A stretch of 64,000 bases of DNA from Leifsonia psychrotolerans. Its GTDB lineage: Bacteria > Actinomycetota > Actinomycetes > Actinomycetales > Microbacteriaceae. The translations under genes and the position numbers were made by a program. Positions 25,709 to 34,595 of the stretch are shown here, piece after piece. The notes beneath the pieces are model-generated. The model was not told the origin of the DNA. It saw only the letters and a list, made by a program, of their open reading frames with translations, and did no database searches. Within the stretch, counting starts at the first letter, position 1, and each line of letters begins with the position of its first letter. The stretch is taken from contig NZ_JACCFM010000001.1 in assembly GCF_013410665.1 (NCBI RefSeq), forward strand, positions 3,348,001 to 3,412,000, in the 5' to 3' direction.

Positions 25709-25727
25709 TTAGGATAGCCTATCCTCA
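25709..25727. promoter_or_regulatory. IdeR/DtxR-type iron box upstream of hmuT
   Basis: TTAGGATAGCCTATCCTCA is a close match to the DtxR/IdeR consensus (TTAGGTTAGSCTAACCTAA), with GGATAG/CTATCC as perfect arms. It ends 6 bp from the hmuT start, so iron-loaded repressor would block transcription and give expression only in low iron. Confidence 0.85.
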
Positions 25728-25758
25728 GCTTGACAGCATCTTCACGCGCCCTCTACGG

Positions 25759-25777
25759 TTAGCTTAGCCTCACCTAA
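25759..25777. promoter_or_regulatory. Second IdeR/DtxR-type iron box, upstream of the HtaA gene
   Basis: TTAGCTTAGCCTCACCTAA matches the DtxR/IdeR consensus at most positions. It is 31 bp from the first box and on the side of the rightward HtaA gene, so each divergent promoter seems to have its own operator. Confidence 0.8.
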
Positions 25778-25907
25778 GCGGGTGAAGTTTCCCCCCCTCT
25801 GGTTCTCACACTGCGCTCGTCGCTCATCCTCGCTCATCGTCGGAATTCGTTCCGTTGGCGCGCCCGGCGGCGTGTGCACAGATCACCACGTCTGGAGTTC
25901 TCGTTCC

Positions 25908-28900
25908 ATGATTCACGCCTCCCCGCCGGCAAGCCGGTTCCGAACACTTCTGGCGACAGTGGTCGTCTCGCTTCTGGTCGGTGGTGCGTCTGTTGTCACC
26001 GCGATGCCGGCGCTCGCCGATGAACCGGTGGGCGGTCCCGCCGTGACGGTGACCGAGGTTCCCGCGGGGGGCGGCACCGTCACAGTCACCGGTAGCGGCT
26101 TCGCTGTGCCCGCACCGGGAATCTATCTGTCTCTCGGCCCCGTCGGACTGGCCGGCTTCTACGCTGGGTCCGCTTCGCTGATCGGCGAAACGGCAGTGAT
26201 CGTGCCGGCGGCGGATGGCACGTTCTCCCAGACGATGACGGTTCCTGCATCACAGGACGGCGGCTACGCCTTCTATACCTCGCGCGCGCACGGCGCCGGT
26301 CTCAGCGATCCAAGCATGAACACCGCCACGACGGTGACGTTCGCGGCCGCGCCTGATCCTGAACCGACGGATGAACCGACGGCTGAACCGACGGCTGAAC
26401 CGACGGCTGAACCGACGGCGGCTCCTGCTCCGGTTCCGACGGTGTCGGTGACGAAGTCGACGGGTTTGAATGCTGCGGGCGAGACGATCACGGTCACTGG
26501 TGCCGGGTTCGTGCCGTCGGCTCCGGCCACGGATGGTACTCGTCCGCCGTTGCAGGGTGCGTTCGCTGGGACGTATGTGGCGTTTGGTAAGTTCGCGGAT
26601 GTCTGGCAGCCGTCGGTTGAGGCGGATGGTGCGGCGCGGGCGACGGATGCGGCCAACACGAAGTGGGCTGTTCCGGCCGAGAGTATGACGCTTCCCGGCA
26701 TGGCGGGGCGGTCGATCGAGTTGAAGGCTGATGGTAGCTTCGCGATCACGATGACCGTGAAGAAGGGCTTCGATAAGGAGCCGGCGACGGGTAACTACGG
26801 CATTTACACGTATTCCGGTGGTGGTGCGAAGTACGCCGGTTTCGAGACTATGACTCCGATCGCGTTTGCGGCTCCTGCTCCGGTTCCGACGGTGTCGGTG
26901 ACGAAGTCGACGGGTTTGAATGCTGCGGGCGAGACGATCACGGTCACTGGTGCCGGGTTCGTGCCGTCGGCTCCGGCCACGGATGGTACTCGTCCGCCGT
27001 TGCAGGGTGCGTTCGCTGGGACGTATGTGGCGTTTGGTAAGTTCGCGGATGTCTGGCAGCCGTCGGTTGAGGCGGATGGTGCGGCGCGGGCGACGGATGC
27101 GGCCAACACGAAGTGGGCTGTTCCGGCCGAGAGTATGACGCTTCCCGGCATGGCGGGGCGGTCGATCGAGTTGAAGGCTGATGGTAGCTTCGCGATCACG
27201 ATGACCGTGAAGAAGGGCTTCGATAAGGAGCCGGCGACGGGTAACTACGGCATTTACACGTATTCCGGTGGTGGTGCGAAGTACGCCGGTTTCGAGACTA
27301 TGACTCCGATCGCGTTTGCGGCTCCTGCTCCGGTTCCGACGGTGTCGGTGACGAAGTCGACGGGTTTGAATGCTGCGGGCGAGACGATCACGGTCACTGG
27401 TGCCGGGTTCGTGCCGTCGGCTCCGGCCACGGATGGTACTCGTCCGCCGTTGCAGGGTGCGTTCGCTGGGACGTATGTGGCGTTTGGTAAGTTCGCGGAT
27501 GTCTGGCAGCCGTCGGTTGAGGCGGATGGTGCGGCGCGGGCGACGGATGCGGCCAACACGAAGTGGGCTGTTCCGGCCGAGAGTATGACGCTTCCCGGCA
27601 TGGCGGGGCGGTCGATCGAGTTGAAGGCTGATGGTAGCTTCGCGATCACGATGACCGTGAAGAAGGGCTTCGATAAGGAGCCGGCGACGGGTAACTACGG
27701 CATTTACACGTATTCCGGTGGTGGTGCGAAGTACGCCGGTTTCGAGACTATGACTCCGATCGCGTTTGCGGCTTCCGACCCGAATCCCCCGGTCGCCGAA
27801 ACCGGTTCGCTCAACTGGGGTGTGAGCAAGTCGTTCCGTGACTATGTCACTGGGCCGATTGCGCACGGCCGCATCGTCGTCTCCGGCAGTGCAACCGCCG
27901 TAAACGGCAGTTTCAGCTTCGCGCAGTCCGGTGGAACGTTCGACCCGTCAACCGGCACCGGCGCCGCGCTCTACTCGGGGACCATGCGATTCATCGGCCA
28001 TGACGGTGCTCTTGACCTCTCGTTTGCGAACCCGATGATTCGTTTCGACTCCGCTACGAAGGCCACCCTCATCGTCTTCATCAACGGAGTGTCCGTCGAG
28101 TACGCCACGATCGACCTCACTCCGAAGAGCCAGGTGCTTCGCGCCGCGGCAACAGCAACGACCAACGTCTTCCGCCTCGAGAACGCCAAGGTCGTCCTGA
28201 CGGCCGCCGGGTCCGCGGCCATGGACGGCTTCTACCCGGCCGGCACCGTGCTCGACTCGATGGACCTCACCGTCGGTGCCCCGAGCGTCAAGCCCGACCC
28301 GACCCCGAAGCCTGACCCAACCCCGAAGCCCGATCCCATGCCGGTCCCGCCGACGACTCCGACCACGGGTAACGGCGGCAACCAGCCGCAGCTGCAGAGC
28401 GGGTCGCTCACATGGGGCGTCAGTTCGGCCTTCCGCAACTACATCACCGGTACTATCGCTCACGGCAGCATCTCGGTCTCGGGCGGAGCCACCTCCGGTG
28501 ACGAGGCCTACCGGTTCGGTCAGTCCGGCGGCAGCTACAACGCTGCAGCGCAGACGGGCGAGGGAAACTACGCGGGAGCAGTGCGGTTCACCGGTCACGG
28601 TGGCGTGCTCGACCTCACCTTCGCGAACCCCACGGTGCGCATCGATTCACCGGCAGCGGCCACCTTGGTCGTCTCGGTCAACGGCAGCCGCACCGACCTC
28701 GGTCGTGTCGACATTGCCGGCAATGGCGCGCTGCGCGACGGCGCATTCACCGTGACGGATGCCGCGGTCACCGTGACCGCAGCCGGCGCGACCGCCTTCA
28801 ACGGCTTCTACAGCGCCGGGGCGGCGCTTTCGCCGCTGAGCTTCACGATCGGCGCCAACGGAGCCGCCCCGGCCGGTTCGACGGGAACCGTGTCGACGGC

Positions 28901-29693
28901 GTCCTTCGTCGGACCCAAGCCCGCCGTCGAACAGCCGGCCGTTTCGGCCGCCGCCGGGTGCACGGTCTCGGCCGCCACCCTGGACTGGGGCTTCAAGGAA
29001 GGCTTCCGCAGCTACCTGACAAGCGCCATTGCGAATGGCGACTGGGAGCTCGGTGCCGGAACGACCTACGCCAACGGTGCCTTCTCCTGGACCGGCGGAA
29101 CCGGAACCTACGACGCACAAGCCGAGACTGGTCTCGTCAGCTTCGTCGGCGACATCCGTTTCACCGGCCATGAGGGCATTCTTGACACGAAGATCGCCAA
29201 CCCGCGCATCGAGTTCGTCGATGCGGCGACCGCCTACCTCGTGTTCGATGTGACGGGCAACACCCAGATGGGTGAGGCAGTGAACGCCGCCGACGTGCGC
29301 TTCGTGCAGCTCGACCTGGCGGCAGCACCGCCGATGATCGCCGATGGTGCAGGCACCGAATCGACCCAGACCGTCACGCTCACGGCTGTGCCGACGACGC
29401 TGACAGATGCCGGTGTCGCAGCATTCGGAACCTACCCCGCTGGCGAGGAGTTCGACCCGGTCTCGGCGACGTTTGAGCTGGATTCCGCCTGTGCACAGGC
29501 GCTCGCTGTTCCGACGAGCGACATGCAGGTCGAGGCGAAGGCCGGAACAACTGCGGTCGACCCGGCGTCGTCGACCAGCCCGATGTCGTGGATTCTCTGG
29601 GCGGTCATCGGCGTACTGCTCGCCGTCGTGCTCGTGCTCCTGGTGTTGCTGCGCCGTCGCGCGGTTGCGTCACGCGCGGTCGCTTCGAACTAG
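25908..29693 (+). CDS. HtaA-domain heme-binding surface protein with three apparently identical 150-residue repeats
   Basis: 1261 residues. ATG at 25908 follows GGAG and opens a signal peptide ending near PALADEP. Residues 45-150 are an Ig-like domain. A DEPTAEPTAEPTAEP linker precedes three 150-residue copies that read identically (172-321, 322-471, 472-621), each starting APAPVPTVSVTK. Three HtaA domains follow (about 630-790, 830-985, 1022-1195). Each keeps the Tyr and His used as heme ligands in Corynebacterium HtaA: RDYVT/IGHDG, RNYIT/TGHGG, RSYLT/TGHEG. PKPDPTPKPDP is a proline spacer. A membrane helix (about 1225-1250) and an Arg-rich tail anchor it; there is no LPxTG. It should take heme at the surface and pass it to HmuT. 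Confidence 0.92.
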   Translation: MIHASPPASRFRTLLATVVVSLLVGGASVVTAMPALADEPVGGPAVTVTEVPAGGGTVTVTGSGFAVPAPGIYLSLGPVGLAGFYAGSASLIGETAVIVPAADGTFSQTMTVPASQDGGYAFYTSRAHGAGLSDPSMNTATTVTFAAAPDPEPTDEPTAEPTAEPTAEPTAAPAPVPTVSVTKSTGLNAAGETITVTGAGFVPSAPATDGTRPPLQGAFAGTYVAFGKFADVWQPSVEADGAARATDAANTKWAVPAESMTLPGMAGRSIELKADGSFAITMTVKKGFDKEPATGNYGIYTYSGGGAKYAGFETMTPIAFAAPAPVPTVSVTKSTGLNAAGETITVTGAGFVPSAPATDGTRPPLQGAFAGTYVAFGKFADVWQPSVEADGAARATDAANTKWAVPAESMTLPGMAGRSIELKADGSFAITMTVKKGFDKEPATGNYGIYTYSGGGAKYAGFETMTPIAFAAPAPVPTVSVTKSTGLNAAGETITVTGAGFVPSAPATDGTRPPLQGAFAGTYVAFGKFADVWQPSVEADGAARATDAANTKWAVPAESMTLPGMAGRSIELKADGSFAITMTVKKGFDKEPATGNYGIYTYSGGGAKYAGFETMTPIAFAASDPNPPVAETGSLNWGVSKSFRDYVTGPIAHGRIVVSGSATAVNGSFSFAQSGGTFDPSTGTGAALYSGTMRFIGHDGALDLSFANPMIRFDSATKATLIVFINGVSVEYATIDLTPKSQVLRAAATATTNVFRLENAKVVLTAAGSAAMDGFYPAGTVLDSMDLTVGAPSVKPDPTPKPDPTPKPDPMPVPPTTPTTGNGGNQPQLQSGSLTWGVSSAFRNYITGTIAHGSISVSGGATSGDEAYRFGQSGGSYNAAAQTGEGNYAGAVRFTGHGGVLDLTFANPTVRIDSPAAATLVVSVNGSRTDLGRVDIAGNGALRDGAFTVTDAAVTVTAAGATAFNGFYSAGAALSPLSFTIGANGAAPAGSTGTVSTASFVGPKPAVEQPAVSAAAGCTVSAATLDWGFKEGFRSYLTSAIANGDWELGAGTTYANGAFSWTGGTGTYDAQAETGLVSFVGDIRFTGHEGILDTKIANPRIEFVDAATAYLVFDVTGNTQMGEAVNAADVRFVQLDLAAAPPMIADGAGTESTQTVTLTAVPTTLTDAGVAAFGTYPAGEEFDPVSATFELDSACAQALAVPTSDMQVEAKAGTTAVDPASSTSPMSWILWAVIGVLLAVVLVLLVLLRRRAVASRAVASN
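26421..27770 (+). repeat. Three tandem 450-bp direct repeats inside the HtaA gene
   Basis: Copies at 26421-26870, 26871-27320 and 27321-27770 look identical base for base wherever I compared them. Each codes 150 residues in frame. Synonymous sites have not diverged, which implies very recent amplification or ongoing gene conversion. The repeat uses more T-ending and G-ending codons (GGTTTG, GCTGCG) than the flanking gene. Confidence 0.93.
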
Positions 29694-29708
29694 TACGGCT
29701 CACACTCA

Positions 29709-29769
29709 CGCGAGATCGGAGTTGTTGTCGTTATGAATGCCTCATAACGACAACGACTCCGATCTCGCG
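29709..29769. terminator. 28-bp-stem hairpin after the HtaA gene
   Basis: Arms 29709-29736 and 29742-29769 (CGCGAGATCGGAG... and its complement) pair over 28 bp with one T/C difference that still allows a G-U pair in RNA. The loop is ATGCC. No T tract follows. It may terminate the HtaA transcript or be a mobile REP-like palindrome. Confidence 0.7.
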
Positions 29770-29818
29770 CGTTAAGGATTGCGAGAATCCTCGCGTGCAC
29801 GCATGCGACAATAGAGGA

Positions 29819-30229
29819 GTGAGTTCTGCAGAACAGCCAGCACCGACCGACCGTCCCGATCAGCCAGTGAATTCGGCGCAATCCGCCGACGAAACGGTGA
29901 TCTCCCACACCACAGTGGTGGTGCACCGTTCCCCGCGCTACGTCAACTTCATGATTCTGGGCGCCATCCTCGGCGCGGTCCTCGCCCTCATTCTCACGGT
30001 GGCTTTCCCCGACAACCCCGACTTCGGCAAGGCCCAGGTCTTCGGTTTCCTGCTTCTGGCTGGTGTCGCATTCGGTGTGGCCATTGGTTCACTCGTCGCG
30101 CTGGTCATCGACCGTCTCATTCGATCGCGCACCGTCGGCGTCGATAGACTGGCCGCGAAAGAATCACCGGCCGACTCGGCTACGGATGTCGTCACAGGCA
30201 CCCACTCGTCCAACGAAAATTCAGAGTAA
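29819..30229 (+). CDS. Small two-helix membrane protein, conserved near purF
   Basis: 136 residues. The hydrophilic N terminus (about 40 residues) is followed by two membrane segments, MILGAILGAVLALILTVAF and VFGFLLLAGVAFGVAIGSLV, with a short PDNPDFGKAQ loop between, and a polar tail. The GTG at 29819 lies directly after GAGGA, too close for a normal ribosome site. A GACAAT box at 29807-29812 suggests a leaderless mRNA. I do not recognise a functional family. It ends 12 bp before purF. Confidence 0.72.
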   Translation: MSSAEQPAPTDRPDQPVNSAQSADETVISHTTVVVHRSPRYVNFMILGAILGAVLALILTVAFPDNPDFGKAQVFGFLLLAGVAFGVAIGSLVALVIDRLIRSRTVGVDRLAAKESPADSATDVVTGTHSSNENSE

Positions 30230-30241
30230 AGGGGCTGCGGC

Positions 30242-31840
30242 GTGCCCGGTGGCGATGGACTTCTCAGTCATGATCTTCTGCACGGGGAGAAGGGGCCCCA
30301 GGATGCCTGCGGCGTTTTCGGCGTCTGGGCTCCGGGCGAGGAGGTAGCCAAGCTCAGCTACTTCGGTCTCTACGCACTGCAGCACCGCGGACAGGAATCT
30401 GCCGGAATCGCCACGAGCGATGGCAGCAAGATCCTCATCTACAAAGACATGGGCCTGGTGTCGCAGGTCTTCAATGAGGCCGCGCTCAGCACTCTGCTCG
30501 GCCACATCGCCGTGGGCCACACGCGCTACTCCACGACAGGGTCGTCGAGCTGGCAGAATGCGCAGCCGACGCTCGGGAGCACCGCGAACGGAACTGTTGC
30601 GCTCGGCCACAACGGCAACCTCACCAACACGGCCGAGCTGATGCAACTCGTGCACGACCGGTACCCCGAGGCCGACGGTGAGTTGCGCCGTGGCAACACC
30701 ACCGATACCGCCGTGGTCACTGCGTTGCTCACCGGTGACACCGCGCACACGCTCGAACAGACGGCCCTTGAGGTGCTGCCGCGCCTGCGCGGCGCCTTCT
30801 GCCTCGTCTTCATGGACGAGACCACGCTCTATGCCGCCCGCGATCCCCAGGGCGTGCGCCCACTCGTTCTCGGCCGCCTGGACCGGGGCTGGGTCGTCGC
30901 CTCCGAAACCGCCGCCCTCGACATCGTCGGCGCGAGCTTCGTGCGCGAGGTCGAACCGGGTGAGCTCGTCACGATCGACGAGGATGGCCTGCGCACCCAG
31001 CGTTTCGCTCAGCCCGACCCCAAGGGTTGCGTGTTCGAATACGTCTATCTGGCCCGGCCAGACACCACCATTGCCGGACGAGGCGTGCACGAAGCCCGCG
31101 TCGAGATGGGCCGCAAGCTCGCCGCCGAGCATCCGGTCGAAGCCGATCTCGTCATTCCGACCCCCGAGTCGGGAACGCCAGCGGCGATCGGTTACGCGCA
31201 GGCCTCCGGGATCCCTTTCGGACAGGGCCTGGTCAAGAACTCCTACGTCGGACGTACGTTCATTCAGCCCTCGCAGACCATTCGCCAGCGCGGCATCAAG
31301 CTCAAGCTGAACCCGCTCAAAGAGGTCATCAAGGGCAAGCGTCTGATCGTCGTCGACGACTCGATTGTGCGCGGCAACACGCAGCGCGCCCTCGTCAGCA
31401 TGTTGCGTGAGGCCGGCGCCGCCGAGGTGCACGTGCGGATCTCGAGCCCGCCCATCACCTGGCCCTGTTTTTACGGGATCGACTTCGCCACCCGCGCCGA
31501 ACTAATCGCCACCGGCCTCGGCGTCGACGAGGTGCGCCAGTCGATCGGTGCCGATTCTCTCGGGTACCTCTCCGAAGACGGCATGATCGCCTCGACCCAC
31601 CAGCCGCGCGAGCGCCTGTGCACCGCCTGCTTCACGGGTGTGTACCCGATTCCGCTGCCCGACTCGCAGCACCTCGGCAAGAACCTCCTCGAACGTCAAC
31701 CGGCATCGAACGGATGCGACCCCGGCCCCGACGCCGAGTTCGAATCCACGCTCGAGTCGGAGCCAACTGCAGCCCCCGAGCGAACGGATGCCGCGCATCC
31801 CGTATCGCTTCCCCTCGGAGACCCAGGAAGACAAGAATGA
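30242..31840 (+). CDS. purF: Amidophosphoribosyltransferase
   Basis: 532 residues. The propeptide ends before C23 (PQDACGVFGVWAPG), the N-terminal nucleophile for glutamine hydrolysis. LQHRGQESAGIA, GHTRYSTTGSS and the PRPP loop LIVVDDSIVRGNTQRALV are conserved. Later cysteines (WPCFYGID, LCTACFTG) could bind a 4Fe-4S cluster, as in B. subtilis PurF. It carries out the first committed step of purine synthesis. The GTG start follows AAAGGGG. The C-terminal 50 residues are Pro/Glu/Ser-rich and beyond the usual end. Confidence 0.96.
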   Translation: MPGGDGLLSHDLLHGEKGPQDACGVFGVWAPGEEVAKLSYFGLYALQHRGQESAGIATSDGSKILIYKDMGLVSQVFNEAALSTLLGHIAVGHTRYSTTGSSSWQNAQPTLGSTANGTVALGHNGNLTNTAELMQLVHDRYPEADGELRRGNTTDTAVVTALLTGDTAHTLEQTALEVLPRLRGAFCLVFMDETTLYAARDPQGVRPLVLGRLDRGWVVASETAALDIVGASFVREVEPGELVTIDEDGLRTQRFAQPDPKGCVFEYVYLARPDTTIAGRGVHEARVEMGRKLAAEHPVEADLVIPTPESGTPAAIGYAQASGIPFGQGLVKNSYVGRTFIQPSQTIRQRGIKLKLNPLKEVIKGKRLIVVDDSIVRGNTQRALVSMLREAGAAEVHVRISSPPITWPCFYGIDFATRAELIATGLGVDEVRQSIGADSLGYLSEDGMIASTHQPRERLCTACFTGVYPIPLPDSQHLGKNLLERQPASNGCDPGPDAEFESTLESEPTAAPERTDAAHPVSLPLGDPGRQE

Positions 31841-32940
31841 GCAACGCTTCATACGCCGCAGCCGGAGTCGACACCACGGCCGGTGACCTCGCCGTCGAAT
31901 TGATGAAGGCGGCGGTCAGCCGCACACACGGACCCGAGGTGCAGGGCGGCTTCGGCGGTTTCGCCGGCCTCTACGACGTGTCGTTCCTGACTGCGTTCAA
32001 GCGTCCCTTGCTGGCGACCTCCACCGACGGCGTCGGCACAAAGGTCGCAATCGCCCAAGCCATCGACAAGCACGACACCATCGGCCAAGATCTGGTCGGC
32101 ATGGTCGTCGACGACATCATCGTGGTGGGCGCTCGCCCGCTGTTCATGACTGATTACATCGCCTGTGGCAAAGTCGTTCCCGAGCGCATCGCCTCGATCG
32201 TGGCCGGCATCGCCACGGCCTGTGCAGCCACAGGCACCGCCCTCGTCGGCGGAGAGACCGCGGAACACCCGGGGCTGCTCGGCCCCGACGACTATGACGT
32301 GGCCGGTGCGGCCACCGGCGTGGTCGAGGCCGAACAGGTGCTCGGCGCCGAGCGCGTGCGGCACGGTGATGTCGTCATCGCAATGGCTTCGTCGGGCCTG
32401 CACTCCAACGGCTACTCGCTCGTGCGCCACATTCTGGCCCAGCGCGGTATTGCCTTCACCGACACGTCGGCGGAACTCGGCGGCAACGTCGGCGAAGCGC
32501 TGCTCGTGCCCACCCGCCTCTACACGGCACCGCTGCTTGGCATCCTCACCGATCCGAGCCTGGCCGGTGCGGTGCACTCGCTCAGCCACGTGACCGGCGG
32601 TGGCATCGCTGCCAACCTGGCTCGCGTGCTGCCGCTTGGCTCCTGGGTAGAGGTCGAGCGTTCCACCTGGTCGCCGCCCGGTGTCTTCCGCGTGCTCAGC
32701 GACATGGCCGGGTCGACGCTGGAAAGCTCGGAAGGCACCTGGAATCTCGGCATCGGCATGTTCGCCGTGGTCGCCGCGGATGCCGCCCCCGCCGTGATCG
32801 CGCGGCTTGAGGCCGACGGCATCCCGTCCTGGGTCGCCGGCCGTGTGTCGACCGAGACCCGCGACTTTGCCGGGTTCGAGCAGGGCGCCAAGGGCGTCAA
32901 CGGCGGCGCGGTGCGCCTCACCGGTTCTTACCTGAGCTAA
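31837..32940 (+). CDS. purM: Phosphoribosylformylglycinamidine cyclo-ligase (AIR synthetase)
   Basis: 367 residues. YAAAGVDTTAGDLAVELMK, TDGVGTKVAIAQ, DLVGMVVDDIIVVGARPLFM and GETAEHPGLL are PurM motifs. It closes FGAM to AIR with ATP. The ATG overlaps the purF stop (ATGA), so purF-purM are translationally coupled. Two hairpins follow the gene. Confidence 0.96.
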   Translation: MSNASYAAAGVDTTAGDLAVELMKAAVSRTHGPEVQGGFGGFAGLYDVSFLTAFKRPLLATSTDGVGTKVAIAQAIDKHDTIGQDLVGMVVDDIIVVGARPLFMTDYIACGKVVPERIASIVAGIATACAATGTALVGGETAEHPGLLGPDDYDVAGAATGVVEAEQVLGAERVRHGDVVIAMASSGLHSNGYSLVRHILAQRGIAFTDTSAELGGNVGEALLVPTRLYTAPLLGILTDPSLAGAVHSLSHVTGGGIAANLARVLPLGSWVEVERSTWSPPGVFRVLSDMAGSTLESSEGTWNLGIGMFAVVAADAAPAVIARLEADGIPSWVAGRVSTETRDFAGFEQGAKGVNGGAVRLTGSYLS

Positions 32941-32990
32941 TCGAACGCAGCCGGAACTCACGGAACCCAGTCGGAGCTCACCGCACTCAG

Positions 32991-33110
32991 ACGGATGCCG
33001 CGGGCCACTGGCACCGCGGCATCCGTGCCGGAGAGAAAGCGCGGGCACCCAGAATCACCAATAACGCCGAGCGCCGCTGTGTGAGCAGCGATACTCGGCG
33101 TGAATGGTGA
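32991..33110. terminator. Two consecutive hairpins between purM and the DUF3073 gene
   Basis: Hairpin 1 is a perfect 13-bp stem, ACGGATGCCGCGG (32991-33003) with its complement at 33014-33026. Hairpin 2 (33055-33110) pairs TCACCA with TGGTGA and CGCCGAG with CTCGGCG and has an inner CGCTG/CAGCG stem. The flanking genes converge, so this is a bidirectional terminator. Confidence 0.72.
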
Positions 33111-33120
33111 TCGTCGCCGG

Positions 33121-33345
33121 TCAGGCGCGCTTTTGCTCGTCTTCAGGAGCGTAGTGGTCGACGTAGTCCGAGGACTCGGTCGGCTCATACTCCGGCCATT
33201 TGGCCAGATCTTCGTCGAGCCGCGGGTCAGCGGCAGGATGCCCGGTGAGTTCGCGCTCGAGCGCGTTGTAGTTGGTGTCCGGGCTGAAATACTTCAGCTC
33301 GCGAGCCACCTTGGTGTGCTTTGCTTTTTGACGGCCGCGCCCCAT
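33121..33345 (-). CDS. DUF3073 small protein
   Basis: 74 residues starting MGRGRQKAKHTKVARELKYF, with SPDTNYNALERELTG and a C-terminal DLAKWPEYEP. This is the highly conserved actinobacterial DUF3073 protein, basic at the N terminus and acidic at the C terminus. Function is unknown; its closeness to purM is common in Actinobacteria. Confidence 0.9.
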   Translation of the reverse strand: MGRGRQKAKHTKVARELKYFSPDTNYNALERELTGHPAADPRLDEDLAKWPEYEPTESSDYVDHYAPEDEQKRA

Positions 33346-33407
33346 GCGAGACCCCCTTACGATGCCAGGCCAAGTCTGCCAAAGCCACTTGGGATTTACC
33401 GAACGGA

Positions 33408-33437
33408 TTGTATGAAAACTAACCGCTAGTTTAGCAT
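33408..33437 (+). promoter_or_regulatory. Putative promoter with an internal palindrome for the flavoprotein gene
   Basis: TTGTAT (33408-33413) and TAGCAT (33432-33437) are 18 bp apart. Between them AAACTA (33416-33421) and TAGTTT (33427-33432) form a perfect 6-bp inverted repeat around ACCGC, a good place for a repressor site. Prediction only. Confidence 0.45.
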
Positions 33438-33494
33438 GATGGGCCGCGCGCGCTGCCGCTGCGGTTCCCGATCGAAAATACAGGAGGCGAAACG

Positions 33495-34595
33495 GTGACG
33501 AGTAGCGAAACCGTGCCCGTTGTCATCATCGGTGCCGGACAGGCCGGACTCTCTGTTGCTTACTATTTGCGCCGGTTCGAGTTGGTTGCGGGCCGCGATT
33601 TCGTCATTCTTGACCGCGGGCCGGATGCCGGCGGCGCCTGGCAACATCGGTGGGAATCCCTGCGGCTTGGCACCGCTCACCGGGTGAACGACCTCCCGGG
33701 TCTGGCCGAACTGGGGCTGAGCTTCGCGACAGCAGACCGCGCCCGGGCGGCCCGTGACATCGTCGCCGATTACTACAGCCGGTATGAAGAACACTTCGAA
33801 TTGAATGTGCATCGGCCTGAGACCGTGTTGCGCGTGTTCAACCGCAGCGCAGACCTCGTCGTGACATCGAGCCGACCTGGTCGGGCCGGGGAGCCTGCCG
33901 AGGAACGCGAAACCGTCGCCCAGCTGCTGGTCAACGCCACCGGAACCTGGGGTGCTCCGTTCATTCCCTACTACCCGGGAGCGCATACCTTTGCGGGGCG
34001 GCAGGTGCACACCGCGGGGTTCAGCTCGGCGGAAGAGTTCAGGGGTCAACGGGTTCTGGTGGTCGGCGGCGGAACCTCGGCCATCGGATTTCTGCTCGAG
34101 CTCGAGGGTGTCGCGGCTGAACTCGTGTGGGCGGCCCGGCGCCCGATCGACTGGGTGCACGGCGAAGAACTCGACCTGGAGGGGGCATCGGCCGCCGTGG
34201 CGGCGCAAGATGAGGCGGCGCGCAGCGGACGGGCCTTGCCGAGCATCGTCAGCGGCACCGGAGTGCCGGTCAGCCGACGGATCTCAGCGGGAATCGAGCG
34301 GGGGCTTCTCGTGGCCCGGCCGATGTTTGCGGCGATCGAGCCTGACGGCGTGCGGTGGGATGACGGCAGTTTCACCGCCGTCGACACGATCATCTGGGCC
34401 TCGGGTTTTCGCGCGGAATTGCGGCACCTGGCTCCACTCAAGCTGCGTGAGAAGGCCGGCGGACTGACGGTCGGTGCCGGGGCATCCTGGACCGACCCGC
34501 GCATCTTTTTGGCCGGTTATGGACCGCAGGCCAGTACCGTCGGCGCAAATCGGGCGGGCCGCATGATTGCCCGTCAGGTCATGGCGTTGCTCTAG
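33495..34595 (+). CDS. FAD/NAD(P)-binding monooxygenase-like flavoprotein (CzcO type)
   Basis: 366 residues. The FAD Rossmann motif is VVIIGAGQAGLSVAYYL at about 6-22, the second dinucleotide motif VLVVGGGTSAIGFLLEL at about 185, and LVNATGTWGAPFIPYYPG is the usual flavoprotein 'ATG' region. FLAGYGPQASTVGANRAG near the end resembles TrkA/CzcO oxidoreductases. The GTG start has an AGGAGG 7 bp upstream. Substrate unknown; it is a single-gene unit. Confidence 0.85.
   Translation: MTSSETVPVVIIGAGQAGLSVAYYLRRFELVAGRDFVILDRGPDAGGAWQHRWESLRLGTAHRVNDLPGLAELGLSFATADRARAARDIVADYYSRYEEHFELNVHRPETVLRVFNRSADLVVTSSRPGRAGEPAEERETVAQLLVNATGTWGAPFIPYYPGAHTFAGRQVHTAGFSSAEEFRGQRVLVVGGGTSAIGFLLELEGVAAELVWAARRPIDWVHGEELDLEGASAAVAAQDEAARSGRALPSIVSGTGVPVSRRISAGIERGLLVARPMFAAIEPDGVRWDDGSFTAVDTIIWASGFRAELRHLAPLKLREKAGGLTVGAGASWTDPRIFLAGYGPQASTVGANRAGRMIARQVMALL

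Noticed and set aside
26421..27770. Insertion sequence or transposon duplication
   Set aside because: No inverted ends, target duplication or transposase; the repeats stay in frame within one protein domain.
26250..27866. 538-residue Arg/His-rich reading frame on the minus strand
   Set aside because: It is antisense to the three identical repeats of the HtaA gene and only mirrors their codons; composition is not protein-like and no start signal is seen.
29709..29769. tRNA or structured RNA gene
   Set aside because: It is one uninterrupted stem with a 5-nt loop, not a cloverleaf, and lacks a T-arm consensus.
31849..33048. Long minus-strand frame (399 residues)
   Set aside because: Antisense to purM with no recognisable domain; high GC produces such shadow frames across the window.
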